A DNA stretch of 64,000 nucleotides from CAVUNY01 sp963843535 (GTDB lineage Bacteria; Chloroflexota; Anaerolineae; Anaerolineales; Anaerolineaceae), in NCBI GenBank assembly GCA_963843535.1, contig CAWJKU010000004.1:434001-498000 (forward strand), written 5' to 3'. The notes under the pieces were generated by a model. It did not search any database, was not told the origin of the DNA, and was given only the letters and a program-made list of their open reading frames with translations. Below are positions 52,812-62,372 of the stretch, piece by piece; positions within the stretch are counted from its first letter, which is position 1, and each line of letters starts with the position of its first letter. The position numbers and the translations under genes are program-made.

Positions 52812-52862
52812 AAAGCTTACGAAGCAAGCAATCGTCCTGGCATGGGGAGTGGACGCGGGTGA

Positions 52863-53844
52863 TTAACCGCCTATTTCGCTCATCACCCGGTTGAGGGCGA
52901 AGTCGCCTTGCGCCAGGCCGTGCCCCCAGGGTTTATCCCAGATTCCGGCTGTGATCAGCTGGCGCAGGTCTTCCAATGAGGCGCCGGCCCGCAGCGGGGT
53001 GAGCAGATCCACTTCTTTTTCACGCAGCAGGCATAGGCGCAAACGCCCATCCGCCGTCAGGCGGGCGCGAGTGCAGCTGGCGCAGAAAGGCAAGCTGACC
53101 GAAGAGATAAAGCCGAGCTCGCCTTTTGCACCCGGCAGCCGGTAAATGCGCGCTTCACCATCCAATTTTCCGTTATTCGCCGGAGATAAAGGCCCCAGCG
53201 CTGCCTGGATGCGGTCGATCATTTCTTCGGCTTTCACCACCTGGGTCTGTTGGAATTCCGTCGCTCCGGCGAACGGCATCATTTCAATATAGCGCACCTG
53301 CCAATCGCGTTCGAGGGTCAGGCGCGCCAGGTCGACGACATCCTCTTCATTGTAGCCGCGCACGACAACCGCGTTTAATTTGACTGGTGCCAGACCGACC
53401 CTTTCTGCTTCCTGGATCCCTTCCCAAACCTGTTCCAATTTTCCCCAACGCGTCAGGCGGTGGAATTTTTCAGGGTTGAGCGTGTCAATGCTGACATTCA
53501 CCCGCTGCAGCCCGGCTTCTTTCAGTGGGCGCGCCAATTTTCCCAGCAGCACGCCATTGGTGGTCATCGACAGCGAGTTTACCCCGGGAATTCTGAGCGA
53601 TTTCACGCACCAAATCGACGACATGCGCCCGCACGGTTGGCTCACCACCGGTCAGGCGAAACTTATCAAAGCCAAGGCTGGCAAACAGGCGCGCCAGCAT
53701 AACCAATTCGTGATCTTGCATTAATTCAGCGGACGGGCGAAAGACCATTTCTTCTGGCATGCAGTAAACGCAGCGCAGGTTACAATGATCCGTGAGAGAA
53801 ATCCGCAGGTAATGTATTTTGCGACCAAACCGGTCGATGGACAT
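52863..53844 (-). CDS. moaA: GTP 3',8-cyclase MoaA, one frameshift
   Basis: Radical SAM enzyme starting molybdenum-cofactor synthesis from GTP. The N-terminal cluster motif TDHCNLRCVYC and LTGGEPTVR are intact. The C-terminal cluster motif CASCTRARLTADGRLRLCLL and the GG end (MSEIGG), both needed for activity, are present in the next frame. One extra base near 53591-53595 breaks the chain; removing it gives EIAQIPGVNSLSMTTNG. The total is about 326 residues, as usual. The Met at 53844 follows GGAG and is preferred over 53880, which abuts a TATAAT box at 53881-53886. No other moa genes are present here. Confidence 0.93.
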
Positions 53845-53880
53845 ATTCAGGCTCCGCAAAAATGCGATAATATTTGTCAT

Positions 53881-53886
53881 ATTATA
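53881..53886 (-). promoter_or_regulatory. -10 box of moaA
   Basis: TATAAT on the minus strand directly adjoins the upstream candidate Met (53880), which would place the transcription start inside that frame. This supports the later start at 53844 with its GGAG site. Confidence 0.4.
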
Positions 53887-53966
53887 GCAATATATTGTAA
53901 AAATTGAAAGGGGGATTGCTTAAATGGATTTGCTGTACGGGAGGTTTGAGCCGGTATTGAGCGATT

Positions 53967-54756
53967 TCATTTTTTCTGGCTCAGGCGCCGGTATTCATCG
54001 GTGGCAGCCCAGGTGCGCAGTTCGTTAATCCGTTTAAGGATCAGGGGATGGGTAGAAAGAAGCTCAGTCAAGCCGCTGGCGGCTTCCTTCCTCTTGTTGT
54101 TCAATAACCCGCAAGGCACGCGCTAATTCGTCCTGGGTTTTGATATCACCGACGGCCAGCTGCGCCAGGGCGGAGATCGATTTGTTCAAGCTGCGGCTCG
54201 CCAGCAAGCCTGCCCGGTCGGCTGAGTACTCGCAGGCCCGGTTCCACCATCGAAAGGCCAGGGTGAGCACGATTGCTGCCCCAAAACTGACCGGGACGCC
54301 AGCCATACCACCTAACAAGGTATTTAGCCAGGTATGGCCGAAGGCAACATGCCCCAATTCGTGACCGATCACAAACCGTAGTTCATCGGCATCCATCACC
54401 TGCAGTATGGGGCTGTAGAGCACCACCACATTGGGCTGCGAGAAGCCGAAGGTGTAGGCATTTAACACTTGCTGCGGCATCACGTAAAATTCCACCGCCC
54501 CCGGCTGCAAACGGTCAATGCACTCCTGGGTCATCGCTGCCAGTTGTGGAGCGGATTCCGGGGTAATGCGGTGCGCCTGGCTGAGAAGCTGTTTGTGGTG
54601 GGTCTGGCTCATCCAGTAAGATAGCAGAATGAATCCGCCTACCAGGAGCGGCATCAGGCAGATCGTGGGTAAAGCGCTGACCATCACAACCCCGACCAGC
54701 AGGAGCATGGTCAGGGAGTAGATAGGGGTTTCACTCGGATGGCGATATGATTTCAT
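53967..54756 (-). CDS. M48 family (HtpX-like) membrane metallopeptidase, one frameshift
   Basis: Zinc peptidase of the HtpX/Ste24 type, with two early helices (TMLLLVGVVMVSALPTICLM and MPLLVGGFILLSYWM). VIGHELGHVAFGHTW is the HExxH motif and ACEYSADRAGLLA carries the third ligand. The frame ends at 54064 with GSRQRLD; removing one base near 54082-54089 continues EAASGLTELLSTHPLILKRI, the conserved STHPxxxxRI C-terminal motif, and stops at 53967. Total about 262 residues. Members degrade damaged membrane proteins. Confidence 0.87.
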
Positions 54757-54763
54757 ATGAGAG

Positions 54764-54809
54764 CGTCAAAAAAAATAGAAAGTCGCGCGACTTTCTATTT
54801 TTTTTGACG
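54764..54809. terminator. 46-bp perfect palindrome after pyrFE
   Basis: CGTCAAAAAAAATAGAAAG continues to a CGCG centre, then the exact reverse complement. It lies 2 bases past the minus-strand pyrFE stop. Its A8 and T8 arms make it look the same from either strand. Confidence 0.7.
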
Positions 54810-54811
54810 GT

Positions 54812-56239
54812 TTATCTGGCTTCGACAAAATTGCGCACGGCCGCGAGCTGCTCGGCAGCGACCCGGCCGGTCGCTCCCCAATAATCCAGAAGCGAGTTGA
54901 GCGTGAGCACCGCGTGCAGCCGATAGCCCTGCATTTCCAGGGCTTCTGCCGCACCTAACTGGCGGTCGATCAGCACAACCACATCCTGAACGACCATACC
55001 CGCGCCGACAAGCTTGGATATCGCTTCGAACTTGCTCAATCCGCTGCCGGCAATATCATTGATCACGACCACGGTTTCACCGGTATTGAACTTGCCTTCA
55101 ATTTCTGCGCGATTGCCGTATGAGCGGGCTTCTTTACGGGGAAAAACCACTGGCCATCCCGACTGCAGGCTGAGGGTGGTCGCGATGGGTAAAGCGGCAT
55201 ACGGCAGCGCCCCGATCCGGTCAAATGACAGGTGGCGCAAGATCGGCAAATAAGAAGCGCTGACTTCAGCCAGGAGGTGCGGGTGGGAGATTAACTGGCG
55301 CAGGTCGATGTAAATGGGGGTTGTTTCACCGGATTTTAAGGTGAACTGACCGAAGCGCACGCAACCGGTTTGCAGCAGATCATCGGCCAGCGCGGCTGGG
55401 AAGCGCAGCTCAGGCTGCGAAGTAACCGGACCTTCGGCATGCAAGGATTGGCGGTGGTGGCAAACAGCTTCATGCAGGGTCAAGGCGGCCTGGTGCGGAT
55501 CGGCTGCGCGCGAGATTGCCCGGCTGGCGGGCACCATCAGTCCTGAGCCGTCTGCGCGCAGTCCATTGCGCAGGGTATTGGCCAATTCGCCGTTGCTGGA
55601 GCCGATCCCAGTGGCTAAAATCCAGAGCTGCGGGGCAAGCTGGCGAATACGACCAAGTTCTTCGGGGTGGATGGCGGAGACGACCAGGCCCAGATTGTTG
55701 CGTGTATTCCAGTCCTGGGCAAGCAGGGCAACTTTTTCGTATAAGTGCAGGGGTAATCCCTCTCCCGCCAGAGGCAGCTCTTGCAGGTCGACTGTTCCAG
55801 TATTGGTGGTTTTGCATAATAGCAGGGCGCCGTGTTCGGGATCTTTAATGAAAGGCTGGAGTGAATCGTAACCCAGATACGGGTTGATCGTTACCGCTGT
55901 GGCTCCTAAAAGCTTGTAATCCACCTGGATGTGTATCGCCGCGTTGGAAGGAATTTCACCGATCTTGTTATCGATGATGGTCGGGATATCCTGCGGGACC
56001 ATGGCAATCGCTTCGCGAAGCACATTCCAGCCTTCAGCGCCGAAAGCCAGGAAGCAGGCCGTGTTGAATTTGTAGGCCAGGGCCAGTTCGCTGGTGGATT
56101 CGATCATTCGCCGGCAGTAAGCACGGGCGGCTTCCGCAGTAGGCTCGGTTAATTCGGCTGGCATAGGATCCAGGCCGATGCACAACAATGAGCCTGTGCG
56201 GCGGGCGCGTTCATCGAGGAGGTGGAAAAAGCTGTCCAT
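54812..56239 (-). CDS. Fused orotidine-5'-phosphate decarboxylase / orotate phosphoribosyltransferase
   Basis: Bifunctional enzyme for the last two steps of UMP synthesis, 475 residues. The N-terminal 270 residues are the type-2 PyrF (LLCIGLDPMPAEL, YKFNTACFLAFG); the C-terminal 190 are PyrE (FGQFTLKSGETTPIYIDLRQ). Two active sites look altered. The PyrF DxKxxD motif reads DNKIGE, with glutamate for the second aspartate. The PyrE PRPP loop reads VVINDIAGSGLSK where EDxxTTGxS is expected. The start is the Met at 56239, with TATAAT 7 bases upstream; an alternative at 56260 lies beyond that box. Confidence 0.87.
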   Translation of the reverse strand: MDSFFHLLDERARRTGSLLCIGLDPMPAELTEPTAEAARAYCRRMIESTSELALAYKFNTACFLAFGAEGWNVLREAIAMVPQDIPTIIDNKIGEIPSNAAIHIQVDYKLLGATAVTINPYLGYDSLQPFIKDPEHGALLLCKTTNTGTVDLQELPLAGEGLPLHLYEKVALLAQDWNTRNNLGLVVSAIHPEELGRIRQLAPQLWILATGIGSSNGELANTLRNGLRADGSGLMVPASRAISRAADPHQAALTLHEAVCHHRQSLHAEGPVTSQPELRFPAALADDLLQTGCVRFGQFTLKSGETTPIYIDLRQLISHPHLLAEVSASYLPILRHLSFDRIGALPYAALPIATTLSLQSGWPVVFPRKEARSYGNRAEIEGKFNTGETVVVINDIAGSGLSKFEAISKLVGAGMVVQDVVVLIDRQLGAAEALEMQGYRLHAVLTLNSLLDYWGATGRVAAEQLAAVRNFVEAR

Positions 56240-56246
56240 GGGCGAA

Positions 56247-56252
56247 ATTATA
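56247..56252 (-). promoter_or_regulatory. -10 box of pyrFE, leaderless spacing
   Basis: TATAAT on the minus strand ends 7 bases before the ATG at 56239, with no ribosome site between. A clear -35 is not seen. Confidence 0.5.
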
Positions 56253-56363
56253 ACAGGCAACCATGAAATTGTGAGATATGCAAGGAAAACTGACGATCAC
56301 TTAACAAAAAAGACAGGTACAATCGTTTATGTAGGTGATGATCGCTTTTTTCCGGAGGGGATA

Positions 56364-59300
56364 ATGATTGGCTTTTTCGTCCATTGGATGCGATGGGTAC
56401 TTCTGGCAAGTCTGGTGATCTCGCCAGGTTTTTCTGGGGGCCAGGTGCAGAAGATGTCACCGTTGGAAATAACGTATCCCACGCCAAATATTGTGCTGGC
56501 CGAATATCACGACCAATCCCTGCCCCTGCGCGATATGAAAGACAGCCTGGCGCCGCAGGCGCTTACTTTGCCTGATCCGCAGTTTCATCATTTGCCAAGA
56601 TCCGGCTCTGGCAGCCAGACGATCGGTGACCCGATTGCGCCGTACGAGGCGACAGACAGCATGCCTGCCTCCGACAACCAGTGGGATGGAATAAAAAACT
56701 ACGATAATCCATCCTACATAACACCTCCAGATACCAACGGGGATGTCGGCCCAAACCATTACGTGCAGTGGGTAAATCTCTCGCTGGCGGTCTATGATAA
56801 ATCAGGCCAACTAAAGTTAGGACCCATTCCTGGAAATTTCTTATGGTCCGGTTTTGGCGCTCCGTGCCAGACCTCAAACCACGGCGATCCCATCGTGCTG
56901 TACGATTCGCTCGCCGACCGCTGGTTTGCCAGTCAGTTTGTGATTCCCACCGGCGGATCTTATTACCAGTGTATCGCCGTTTCGGCCAGCCCTGATCCGA
57001 CCGGCGCCTGGTACCGTTATGCTTTTAAATGGAGCGACTCCAAAATGAATGACTACCCCAAATTTGGGGTATGGCCAGATGGTTATTACATGACGGTAAA
57101 CCAGTTCATTGGCAACTCCTGGGCGGGCGGCGGGGTGGCGGTCTTCGAGCGCGATGCCATGCTGCAAAATCTGCCGGCGCATATGATCAGCTTCGACCTG
57201 TACGAGGTGGACAACCGTTTCGGCGGGATGCTGCCGGCAGATCTGGATGGGCGCGAGCCACCGCCGGCCGGCGCGCCGAACGTCTTTGCGGAGTGGGATG
57301 ACAGCTCGATCTTTGGTGCGGGTGACGCCCTGCGCCTGTGGGATTTCCACGTCGATTGGAAAACTCCCGCCTTATCCACATTTGGGGTTAACTTCCAGCC
57401 GAACCTGGTTTTGCCGACGATCGACGTCGACCCCGATTATGCGAATACATACAGGATCCCCCAAAAGGGAACGTCTGCGAAGCTGGATGCCATTTCCGAC
57501 CGCCTGATGTACCGCCTGCAGTACCGCAACTTCGGCGATCACCAGACCCTGGTCAGCAACCATACGGTGAATGCGACCAGCACCAACACCGGCATCCATT
57601 GGTTTGAGCTGCGCAAAACTGCTTCCACTGATTGGTACCTGGCGCAAGAAGGGCTACATGCCCCGAATGCAAATTCACGCTGGATGGGCAGCATCGCCAT
57701 GGATAACAGCGGAAACATCGCCCTGGGTTACAGCGTATCCGGTCCCGAGCTTTACCCTTCAATTGCTTATGCCGGAAGGCTGGCTTCTGATCCAGCTGGG
57801 GTGATGGCTCAAGATGAAGTGACCATGATTTCAGGCACCGGATCGCAAACATCTGTGTATTCTCGCTGGGGAGATTACTCGATGATGGCGGTCGACCCGG
57901 CGGATGAGTGCACTTTTTGGTATACCCAGGAGTATTATGTCGCTACTTCCAGCATTTTTTGGAATACCCGGATCGGCGCGTTTAAGTTTCCGAGCTGCAA
58001 CCAGGCGGATACGGGGATTTTACAAGGGACCGTGCGCGCGGCGTATGGTTTAACGCCCATCGCCGGGGCCCGGGTAAATGCCGGGGGCGCGGTGGCGTTT
58101 ACCGGGGTGGACGGCACATTCCGGATGCTGCTGCCGGTTGGACAGGTGGATGTGCAGGTATCTGCGTTCAGCTACCAGAGCCAGACCCTGCCAGCGCTGA
58201 TCGTCAAAGATGGGACCACGCAGCTCGATTTTTCCCTGGTCAAAGCTGCCCTGGCTGTGGTCAGCGGAACAGTGTCGGACGGCTCAGCTCACCTGGGAAT
58301 GCCGCTGTTTGCGCGTATCGATATCCCAGGGGTACCTGAGAGCCCGATTTTCACCGATCCACTCACCGGGCAGTACCAGATCTCCCTCGAGCAAGGCAGC
58401 ACATATACTTTCAATGTGAGCGCGGTTAACGGCGGATACCTGGCAGAGAATCGAACGGTGATTCCGGGGGCTACAGGAAATATCGAGGATTTCGCCCTGC
58501 TGGTCGACTCGGCACCTTGCCCGCCGGGTTATCAGACGGTGGTCAATTTATGCCAGCCAGAAAGCGGGGGGCTGGTGGTAGGGTATGTGAAAGATGCCAA
58601 CAACCCGCCTCATCCTGTTTCAATCGCCTTACCCGGCGCTACGATCACAGATATCGGCAGCGGCGCGGCCGTAAACGCCGGTTCTGACCCGGCTGGCCTA
58701 TTCTTTCTATTCGCGCCGGCTGGCCATCGCAGTATCAGTGCCAGTTACCCGGTGTATACAAGTTTAACAGTCCAGGTGCAAGTCTCTTTTGACCAGGTCG
58801 TTGGGGCAAATTTCAATTTGCCTGCCGGTTATATGCAAGCAACTCCCGGAGAAGTAAATCTCACCGTTTCTAAATGGGCCCCAACGGCAGATATGCAAAT
58901 CAACTTCACCAATCAGGGCACAGCCCCGGCCTTATTCGCCCTTTCTGAAATGAGCGGGACTCCGCCTGATAATCTGCCAACCGGTCCGTTTGCGTCTGCC
59001 GGCAGGCGGTTATCACCGAAAAGCTTGAATGCGCTGACCGCGAACAAGGTTTATGAATTTATTCCCCCGGCTGCGCCAGCCTGGCCTGGTGGTGGAACTC
59101 CGATCCTGACCTGGGATACAGGGCTGGCTGCTCCGTGGGGATTAGGCCTGAGACAGGGCGCCGAATTATGGGTGAGCGATGCACTATCTGGGGGCGGCGA
59201 TGGGCAGGACCATCCCTTCAATCTCCAGGGTGAAGCAGGATCGGGTTCAATTTCAACCGGTTGGGGCGGGGCCTTTGCAGCGGACATGGCGTACGATCCG

Positions 59301-60044
59301 CTGCGCGACCGTTTGTGGCAGGTGAACGCCGGGGGGGATAACTGCCTATATGAGCTGGATCCGGAACAGCAGAAGGCTACAGGAGTGCGCATCTGCCCGC
59401 CTTTCGGCAATTCACAGCGCGGCCTGGCCTATGATCCTTTCAGTCAAACCTTTTACAGCGGGACCTGGAATGATGCCATTCTGACGCATTTTGACCGGAC
59501 AGGGACCATCCTGGATTCGGTGAATACAGGCATCAATATCGCCGGACTGGCCTATCACCCAGACAGTGGGCATTTGTACGTTCTGTCGAATGCGGCAGTT
59601 GGTTTTGATGTCTATGTTTTGGACGCACGCCATGCTTACACCATCCTGGGAGGGTTTGACGTGCCAGGACTGACAGATTTTGGTCAAGCCGGGATGGAGT
59701 TTGCCCAAGACGGCAGTTTATGGTTGGTGGACACCCTGGGACGCCGGGTTTTTAAGGTTACTTCTGGCGAAACGGCATTTTCCCCGATGGAGGATGTGCC
59801 CTGGTTATCAGAGTCGCTGACCGGTGCGAATATACCTGTTGGAGGAAGCCTGCTGGTGACGGTCAGTGTGGACGCCTCTGGTCTGCACCCGGGTTTTTAC
59901 CAGGCATATATCACAGTGACTACGGATACGCCTTACGATATGACCCCGTACAAAGTTGGCCCTATCGCGGTGAATCTGACGATCACGCCGGTCCCGATAT
60001 ACTTGCCGTTTGTCGGTCGTTTTTCAGATTTTCTCCCGGATTGA
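56364..60044 (+). CDS. Very large secreted protein with carboxypeptidase-regulatory-like domains
   Basis: About 1226 residues with a signal peptide (WMRWVLLASLVISPGF). The first 520 residues (e.g. DTNGDVGPNHYVQWVN, DPIVLYDSLADRWFASQF) look like a beta-propeller of a kind I recall in Chloroflexota and other exoproteins. Two or more carboxypeptidase-regulatory-like/CNA-B-like domains follow (GTVRAAYGLTPIAGARVNAG, VVSGTVSDGSAHLG, VVGYVKDANNPPHP), then a YncE-like second propeller (DRLWQVNAGGDNCLYELD, GLAYHPDSGHLYVLSN). It ends IYLPFVGRFSDFLPD, similar to the YLPLxMR ends of Anaerolineae exoproteins. The ATG at 56364 follows GGAGGGG; frame upstream to 56178 lacks a signal. Confidence 0.75.
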   Translation: MIGFFVHWMRWVLLASLVISPGFSGGQVQKMSPLEITYPTPNIVLAEYHDQSLPLRDMKDSLAPQALTLPDPQFHHLPRSGSGSQTIGDPIAPYEATDSMPASDNQWDGIKNYDNPSYITPPDTNGDVGPNHYVQWVNLSLAVYDKSGQLKLGPIPGNFLWSGFGAPCQTSNHGDPIVLYDSLADRWFASQFVIPTGGSYYQCIAVSASPDPTGAWYRYAFKWSDSKMNDYPKFGVWPDGYYMTVNQFIGNSWAGGGVAVFERDAMLQNLPAHMISFDLYEVDNRFGGMLPADLDGREPPPAGAPNVFAEWDDSSIFGAGDALRLWDFHVDWKTPALSTFGVNFQPNLVLPTIDVDPDYANTYRIPQKGTSAKLDAISDRLMYRLQYRNFGDHQTLVSNHTVNATSTNTGIHWFELRKTASTDWYLAQEGLHAPNANSRWMGSIAMDNSGNIALGYSVSGPELYPSIAYAGRLASDPAGVMAQDEVTMISGTGSQTSVYSRWGDYSMMAVDPADECTFWYTQEYYVATSSIFWNTRIGAFKFPSCNQADTGILQGTVRAAYGLTPIAGARVNAGGAVAFTGVDGTFRMLLPVGQVDVQVSAFSYQSQTLPALIVKDGTTQLDFSLVKAALAVVSGTVSDGSAHLGMPLFARIDIPGVPESPIFTDPLTGQYQISLEQGSTYTFNVSAVNGGYLAENRTVIPGATGNIEDFALLVDSAPCPPGYQTVVNLCQPESGGLVVGYVKDANNPPHPVSIALPGATITDIGSGAAVNAGSDPAGLFFLFAPAGHRSISASYPVYTSLTVQVQVSFDQVVGANFNLPAGYMQATPGEVNLTVSKWAPTADMQINFTNQGTAPALFALSEMSGTPPDNLPTGPFASAGRRLSPKSLNALTANKVYEFIPPAAPAWPGGGTPILTWDTGLAAPWGLGLRQGAELWVSDALSGGGDGQDHPFNLQGEAGSGSISTGWGGAFAADMAYDPLRDRLWQVNAGGDNCLYELDPEQQKATGVRICPPFGNSQRGLAYDPFSQTFYSGTWNDAILTHFDRTGTILDSVNTGINIAGLAYHPDSGHLYVLSNAAVGFDVYVLDARHAYTILGGFDVPGLTDFGQAGMEFAQDGSLWLVDTLGRRVFKVTSGETAFSPMEDVPWLSESLTGANIPVGGSLLVTVSVDASGLHPGFYQAYITVTTDTPYDMTPYKVGPIAVNLTITPVPIYLPFVGRFSDFLPD

Positions 60045-60145
60045 GTAAGGGACACCCGACCTGCGGACGTTCTACAGACTGTGAGTCGATTCCACTACCT
60101 GAACTGTCGCTCTTCCAGGCCAGGTAATGGCTGTGTACTCCTGCT

Positions 60146-60172
60146 CTTCTCCCGATCTGAGGGAGGGAGAAG
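60146..60172. terminator. Weak hairpin between exoprotein and D-aminopeptidase
   Basis: CTTCTCCC pairs with GGGAGAAG across an 11-base loop, just before TTACTT of the next promoter. It lacks a U tract. Confidence 0.35.
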
Positions 60173-60174
60173 TA

Positions 60175-60203
60175 TTACTTCAGATTAACTTAGCGGATAT
60201 AAT
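60175..60203 (+). promoter_or_regulatory. Promoter of the D-aminopeptidase operon
   Basis: TTACTT (60175-60180), 17-base spacer, TATAAT (60198-60203), 63 bases before the ATG, which has its own AAAGGAG site. Confidence 0.55.
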
Positions 60204-60265
60204 CCAGGTTAATGGCAAAATACCAGCCTGGAAGACATCTCCGCTATTTTTGAAAGGAGTGATGC

Positions 60266-61090
60266 ATGCGATTGTTGATCGCCGCTGACATGGAGGGAAT
60301 ATCAGGCGTGGTCAGTTGGGACCACGTGAATATTGAACATCCTGAGTACCAGCGCTTCCGCCGGATCATGACTCAAGATGTGAATGCCGCTGTGCAAGGA
60401 GCTTATGAGGGTGGGGCCAGCGAAGTCATCGTCACCGATGGACATTGGAACAGCACGAATATACAAATCGAAGAGCTCGATCCGCGAGTACGGCTGAATT
60501 CGGGATCTCCTTCGCCATTTTCCATGGTGGAAGGCGTGGCAGATAACATCGACGCGGCCATGTTCATAGGCTACCACGCGCGCATGGGAACCCCGAATGC
60601 TATTCTGGATCATACCTGGTCGAGCACCCGGGTTGAAAACCTGTGGCTCAACCAGCGCCCGGCAGGTGAAACGGCGCTAAACGGCGCGTTGTGCGGTGCG
60701 TTTGGGGTGCCGGTCTTGCTGGTCTCTGGCGACCAGGCGCTGTGCGCAGAGGCCGCGGAGTGGATCGAGGGCATTTTTACCATTCAGGTTAAGAAAGCCC
60801 TAGGGCGCAATGCTGCTGACTGCCTGCCATTGGCAGAAGCACACAGCCGGATTAAAGACGGTGCGGCCCAGGCCGTGCGTAATTTTCTGGATGGCGCCGC
60901 CCCGGTGCCCCTTGACTTGCCAGCACCGATTCAGGTTGGAATCGAGTTTATGTATTCCGATATGGCCGATCGGGCCGCATTGCTGCCGGGTTCTGTGCGA
61001 ACAGACGGGCGACGGGTGGATTTCAGCGCGGTGGATATGCCCAGCGCGTACCAGGGCTTCAGGGCGGCGGTCACCCTGGCGCGGCGCTGA
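60266..61090 (+). CDS. M55 family D-aminopeptidase (DppA-like)
   Basis: Zinc peptidase of the DppA family, which cleaves D-Ala-containing dipeptides and recycles wall peptides. The 274-residue chain keeps the ligand set: Asp8 and Glu10 in AADMEGISG, the histidine in VTDGHWNSTN (about 60), FIGYHARMG (about 104), and a glutamate in PAGETALNG (about 133). AAAGGAG precedes the ATG. The following membrane gene begins 22 bases later and may share the transcript. Confidence 0.92.
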   Translation: MRLLIAADMEGISGVVSWDHVNIEHPEYQRFRRIMTQDVNAAVQGAYEGGASEVIVTDGHWNSTNIQIEELDPRVRLNSGSPSPFSMVEGVADNIDAAMFIGYHARMGTPNAILDHTWSSTRVENLWLNQRPAGETALNGALCGAFGVPVLLVSGDQALCAEAAEWIEGIFTIQVKKALGRNAADCLPLAEAHSRIKDGAAQAVRNFLDGAAPVPLDLPAPIQVGIEFMYSDMADRAALLPGSVRTDGRRVDFSAVDMPSAYQGFRAAVTLARR

Positions 61091-61112
61091 ATGCTTCTGG
61101 AAAAGGAATGAT

Positions 61113-61613
61113 ATGGATTCGTCAACGCAAAATTTTCTGTATTCGCTGTTTCTCACGCTGCATAACCTGGTTCGCTGGGTGGTGGTGGTATTTGCCATCC
61201 TGGCATTGGTGCGCGCTTTTCGGGGCTGGTTTAAAAAATTGAGCTGGGAGAAAAGCGATGATCGCGCCGGGATCATCTACACCAGTTTCCTGGATACGCA
61301 AATCCTGTTGGGGCTGGTGCTCTATTTCCTGTTCAGCCCATGGCCCAGCCAATTATTCGCGAACTTTTCGGCCGGGATGAAGAATCCCACGGTGGCGTTT
61401 TTTGGCATGGAACATGTCTTCCCTATGGTCATTGCGGCAGTAGTTGCTCACATAGGCCGCGCTTTTGCGCGTAAAGCCGCGGAAGCGGTTGTGAAACACC
61501 GCACCAGCGCAGTGTGGTTTACGATTTCCGTGGTCTTGATCCTTATCGCGATTCCCTGGCCGTTTTTACCATACGGGCGGCCCATTTTCCGCCTGTTCGG
61601 GCTGCAGTTTTAA
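61113..61613 (+). CDS. Four-helix membrane protein with conserved histidines
   Basis: A 166-residue protein with four helices (e.g. NLVRWVVVVFAILALVRAF, TSFLDTQILLGLVLYFLF, FPMVIAAVVAHIGRAFA and TISVVLILIAIPWPFLP). LTLHNLVRW and FGMEHVFPMV hold histidines placed in helices, a pattern seen in an uncharacterised family of small membrane proteins also found in Bacteroidota and sometimes called cytochrome-b-like. Haem binding is not demonstrated. AAAAGGA precedes the ATG. It follows the D-aminopeptidase, with which no functional tie is known. Confidence 0.65.
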   Translation: MDSSTQNFLYSLFLTLHNLVRWVVVVFAILALVRAFRGWFKKLSWEKSDDRAGIIYTSFLDTQILLGLVLYFLFSPWPSQLFANFSAGMKNPTVAFFGMEHVFPMVIAAVVAHIGRAFARKAAEAVVKHRTSAVWFTISVVLILIAIPWPFLPYGRPIFRLFGLQF

Positions 61614-61659
61614 TTGGCGGAATACCCATCCAGGCAAACCGGGGCTTGAAGAAATTCGA

Positions 61660-62361
61660 TCAGCTTGTATGCTGGCCGGCTGAGAGGTTAAAAAGGGAAA
61701 CCAGGTTGGCCGTGGATGGCAGGATTTCATCCGCGCCTGCCCGGCGCAGCTCGTCTTCTGTACCAAATCCGCACAGCACTCCCACTGTCTGCGCGCCGGC
61801 TGCCTGCCCGGCACGGATATCCATGGTTGTATCTCCTACCATCAGGCACCGTTCAGGCGCGACTCCTAACTGGTGAGCCGCCCAGCGCACAGGGTCGGGG
61901 AAGGGTTTGGTATAGCGGCAGGTTTGCGCGGTGGCGACGGCGCCAAAGCAAGAGCCGAGATGGAATTGGTCCAGGAAGCGATGCGTGCCGGCCTCGTCTC
62001 GAGCACTTACCACTGCCAGGGGGAAAAGGGGATGGAAAAAATCCAGCATTTCGATCACCCCTGGGATCACCCAAAATTTTCGCGAGGTTCTGGTCCGGTG
62101 TATGCGTGAAAACCACTGCAGCAACCGGAACATCCCAGCATCCAGGTTCAGTCGGTCCAACATCGCGTAAATGCCGTTGCTGGGGCTTTCAATTGCCATG
62201 ACCAGGCGACGCGCGAAATGCCGGGTAGATTTATCCGGGAATAAAAAGCGTATGGGGCGCAAGACGCGCACCATACGGCTGGCCCATTCATCATCCGTGT
62301 CGCTCAGGGTGCCGTCGACATCGAACAGAACTGCCTGGATGCGGGGAATGTCCAGGGGCAT
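61660..62361 (-). CDS. HAD-family phosphatase
   Basis: A 233-residue haloacid-dehalogenase-type hydrolase. Motif I is AVLFDVDGTLSDTDDEW, motif II serine in AVVSARDEAG, motif III lysine in CRYTKPFPDPV, and motif IV LMVGDTTMDIRAGQAAGA. A cap domain lies at about 35-105. The start is the Met at 62361 after AGGGGTG; a longer frame would read through the preceding gene's end. It lies 11 bases downstream of the C39 peptidase gene. Substrate unknown, possibly phosphoglycolate or a related small phosphate ester. Confidence 0.85.
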   Translation of the reverse strand: MPLDIPRIQAVLFDVDGTLSDTDDEWASRMVRVLRPIRFLFPDKSTRHFARRLVMAIESPSNGIYAMLDRLNLDAGMFRLLQWFSRIHRTRTSRKFWVIPGVIEMLDFFHPLFPLAVVSARDEAGTHRFLDQFHLGSCFGAVATAQTCRYTKPFPDPVRWAAHQLGVAPERCLMVGDTTMDIRAGQAAGAQTVGVLCGFGTEDELRRAGADEILPSTANLVSLFNLSAGQHTS

Positions 62362-62372
62362 AATTTCACCCC

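Noticed and set aside
867..54756. Widespread programmed frameshifting as an explanation for the split genes
   Set aside because: The breaks need both +1 and -1 corrections, share no slippery motif or downstream structure, and hit unrelated genes. Sequence error is simpler; recoding would need read-level confirmation and peptide evidence first.
56178..56363. Longer N-terminus for the large exoprotein
   Set aside because: The extension overlaps the divergent pyrFE start and its promoter and would bury the signal peptide; the ATG at 56364 has a strong GGAGGGG site.
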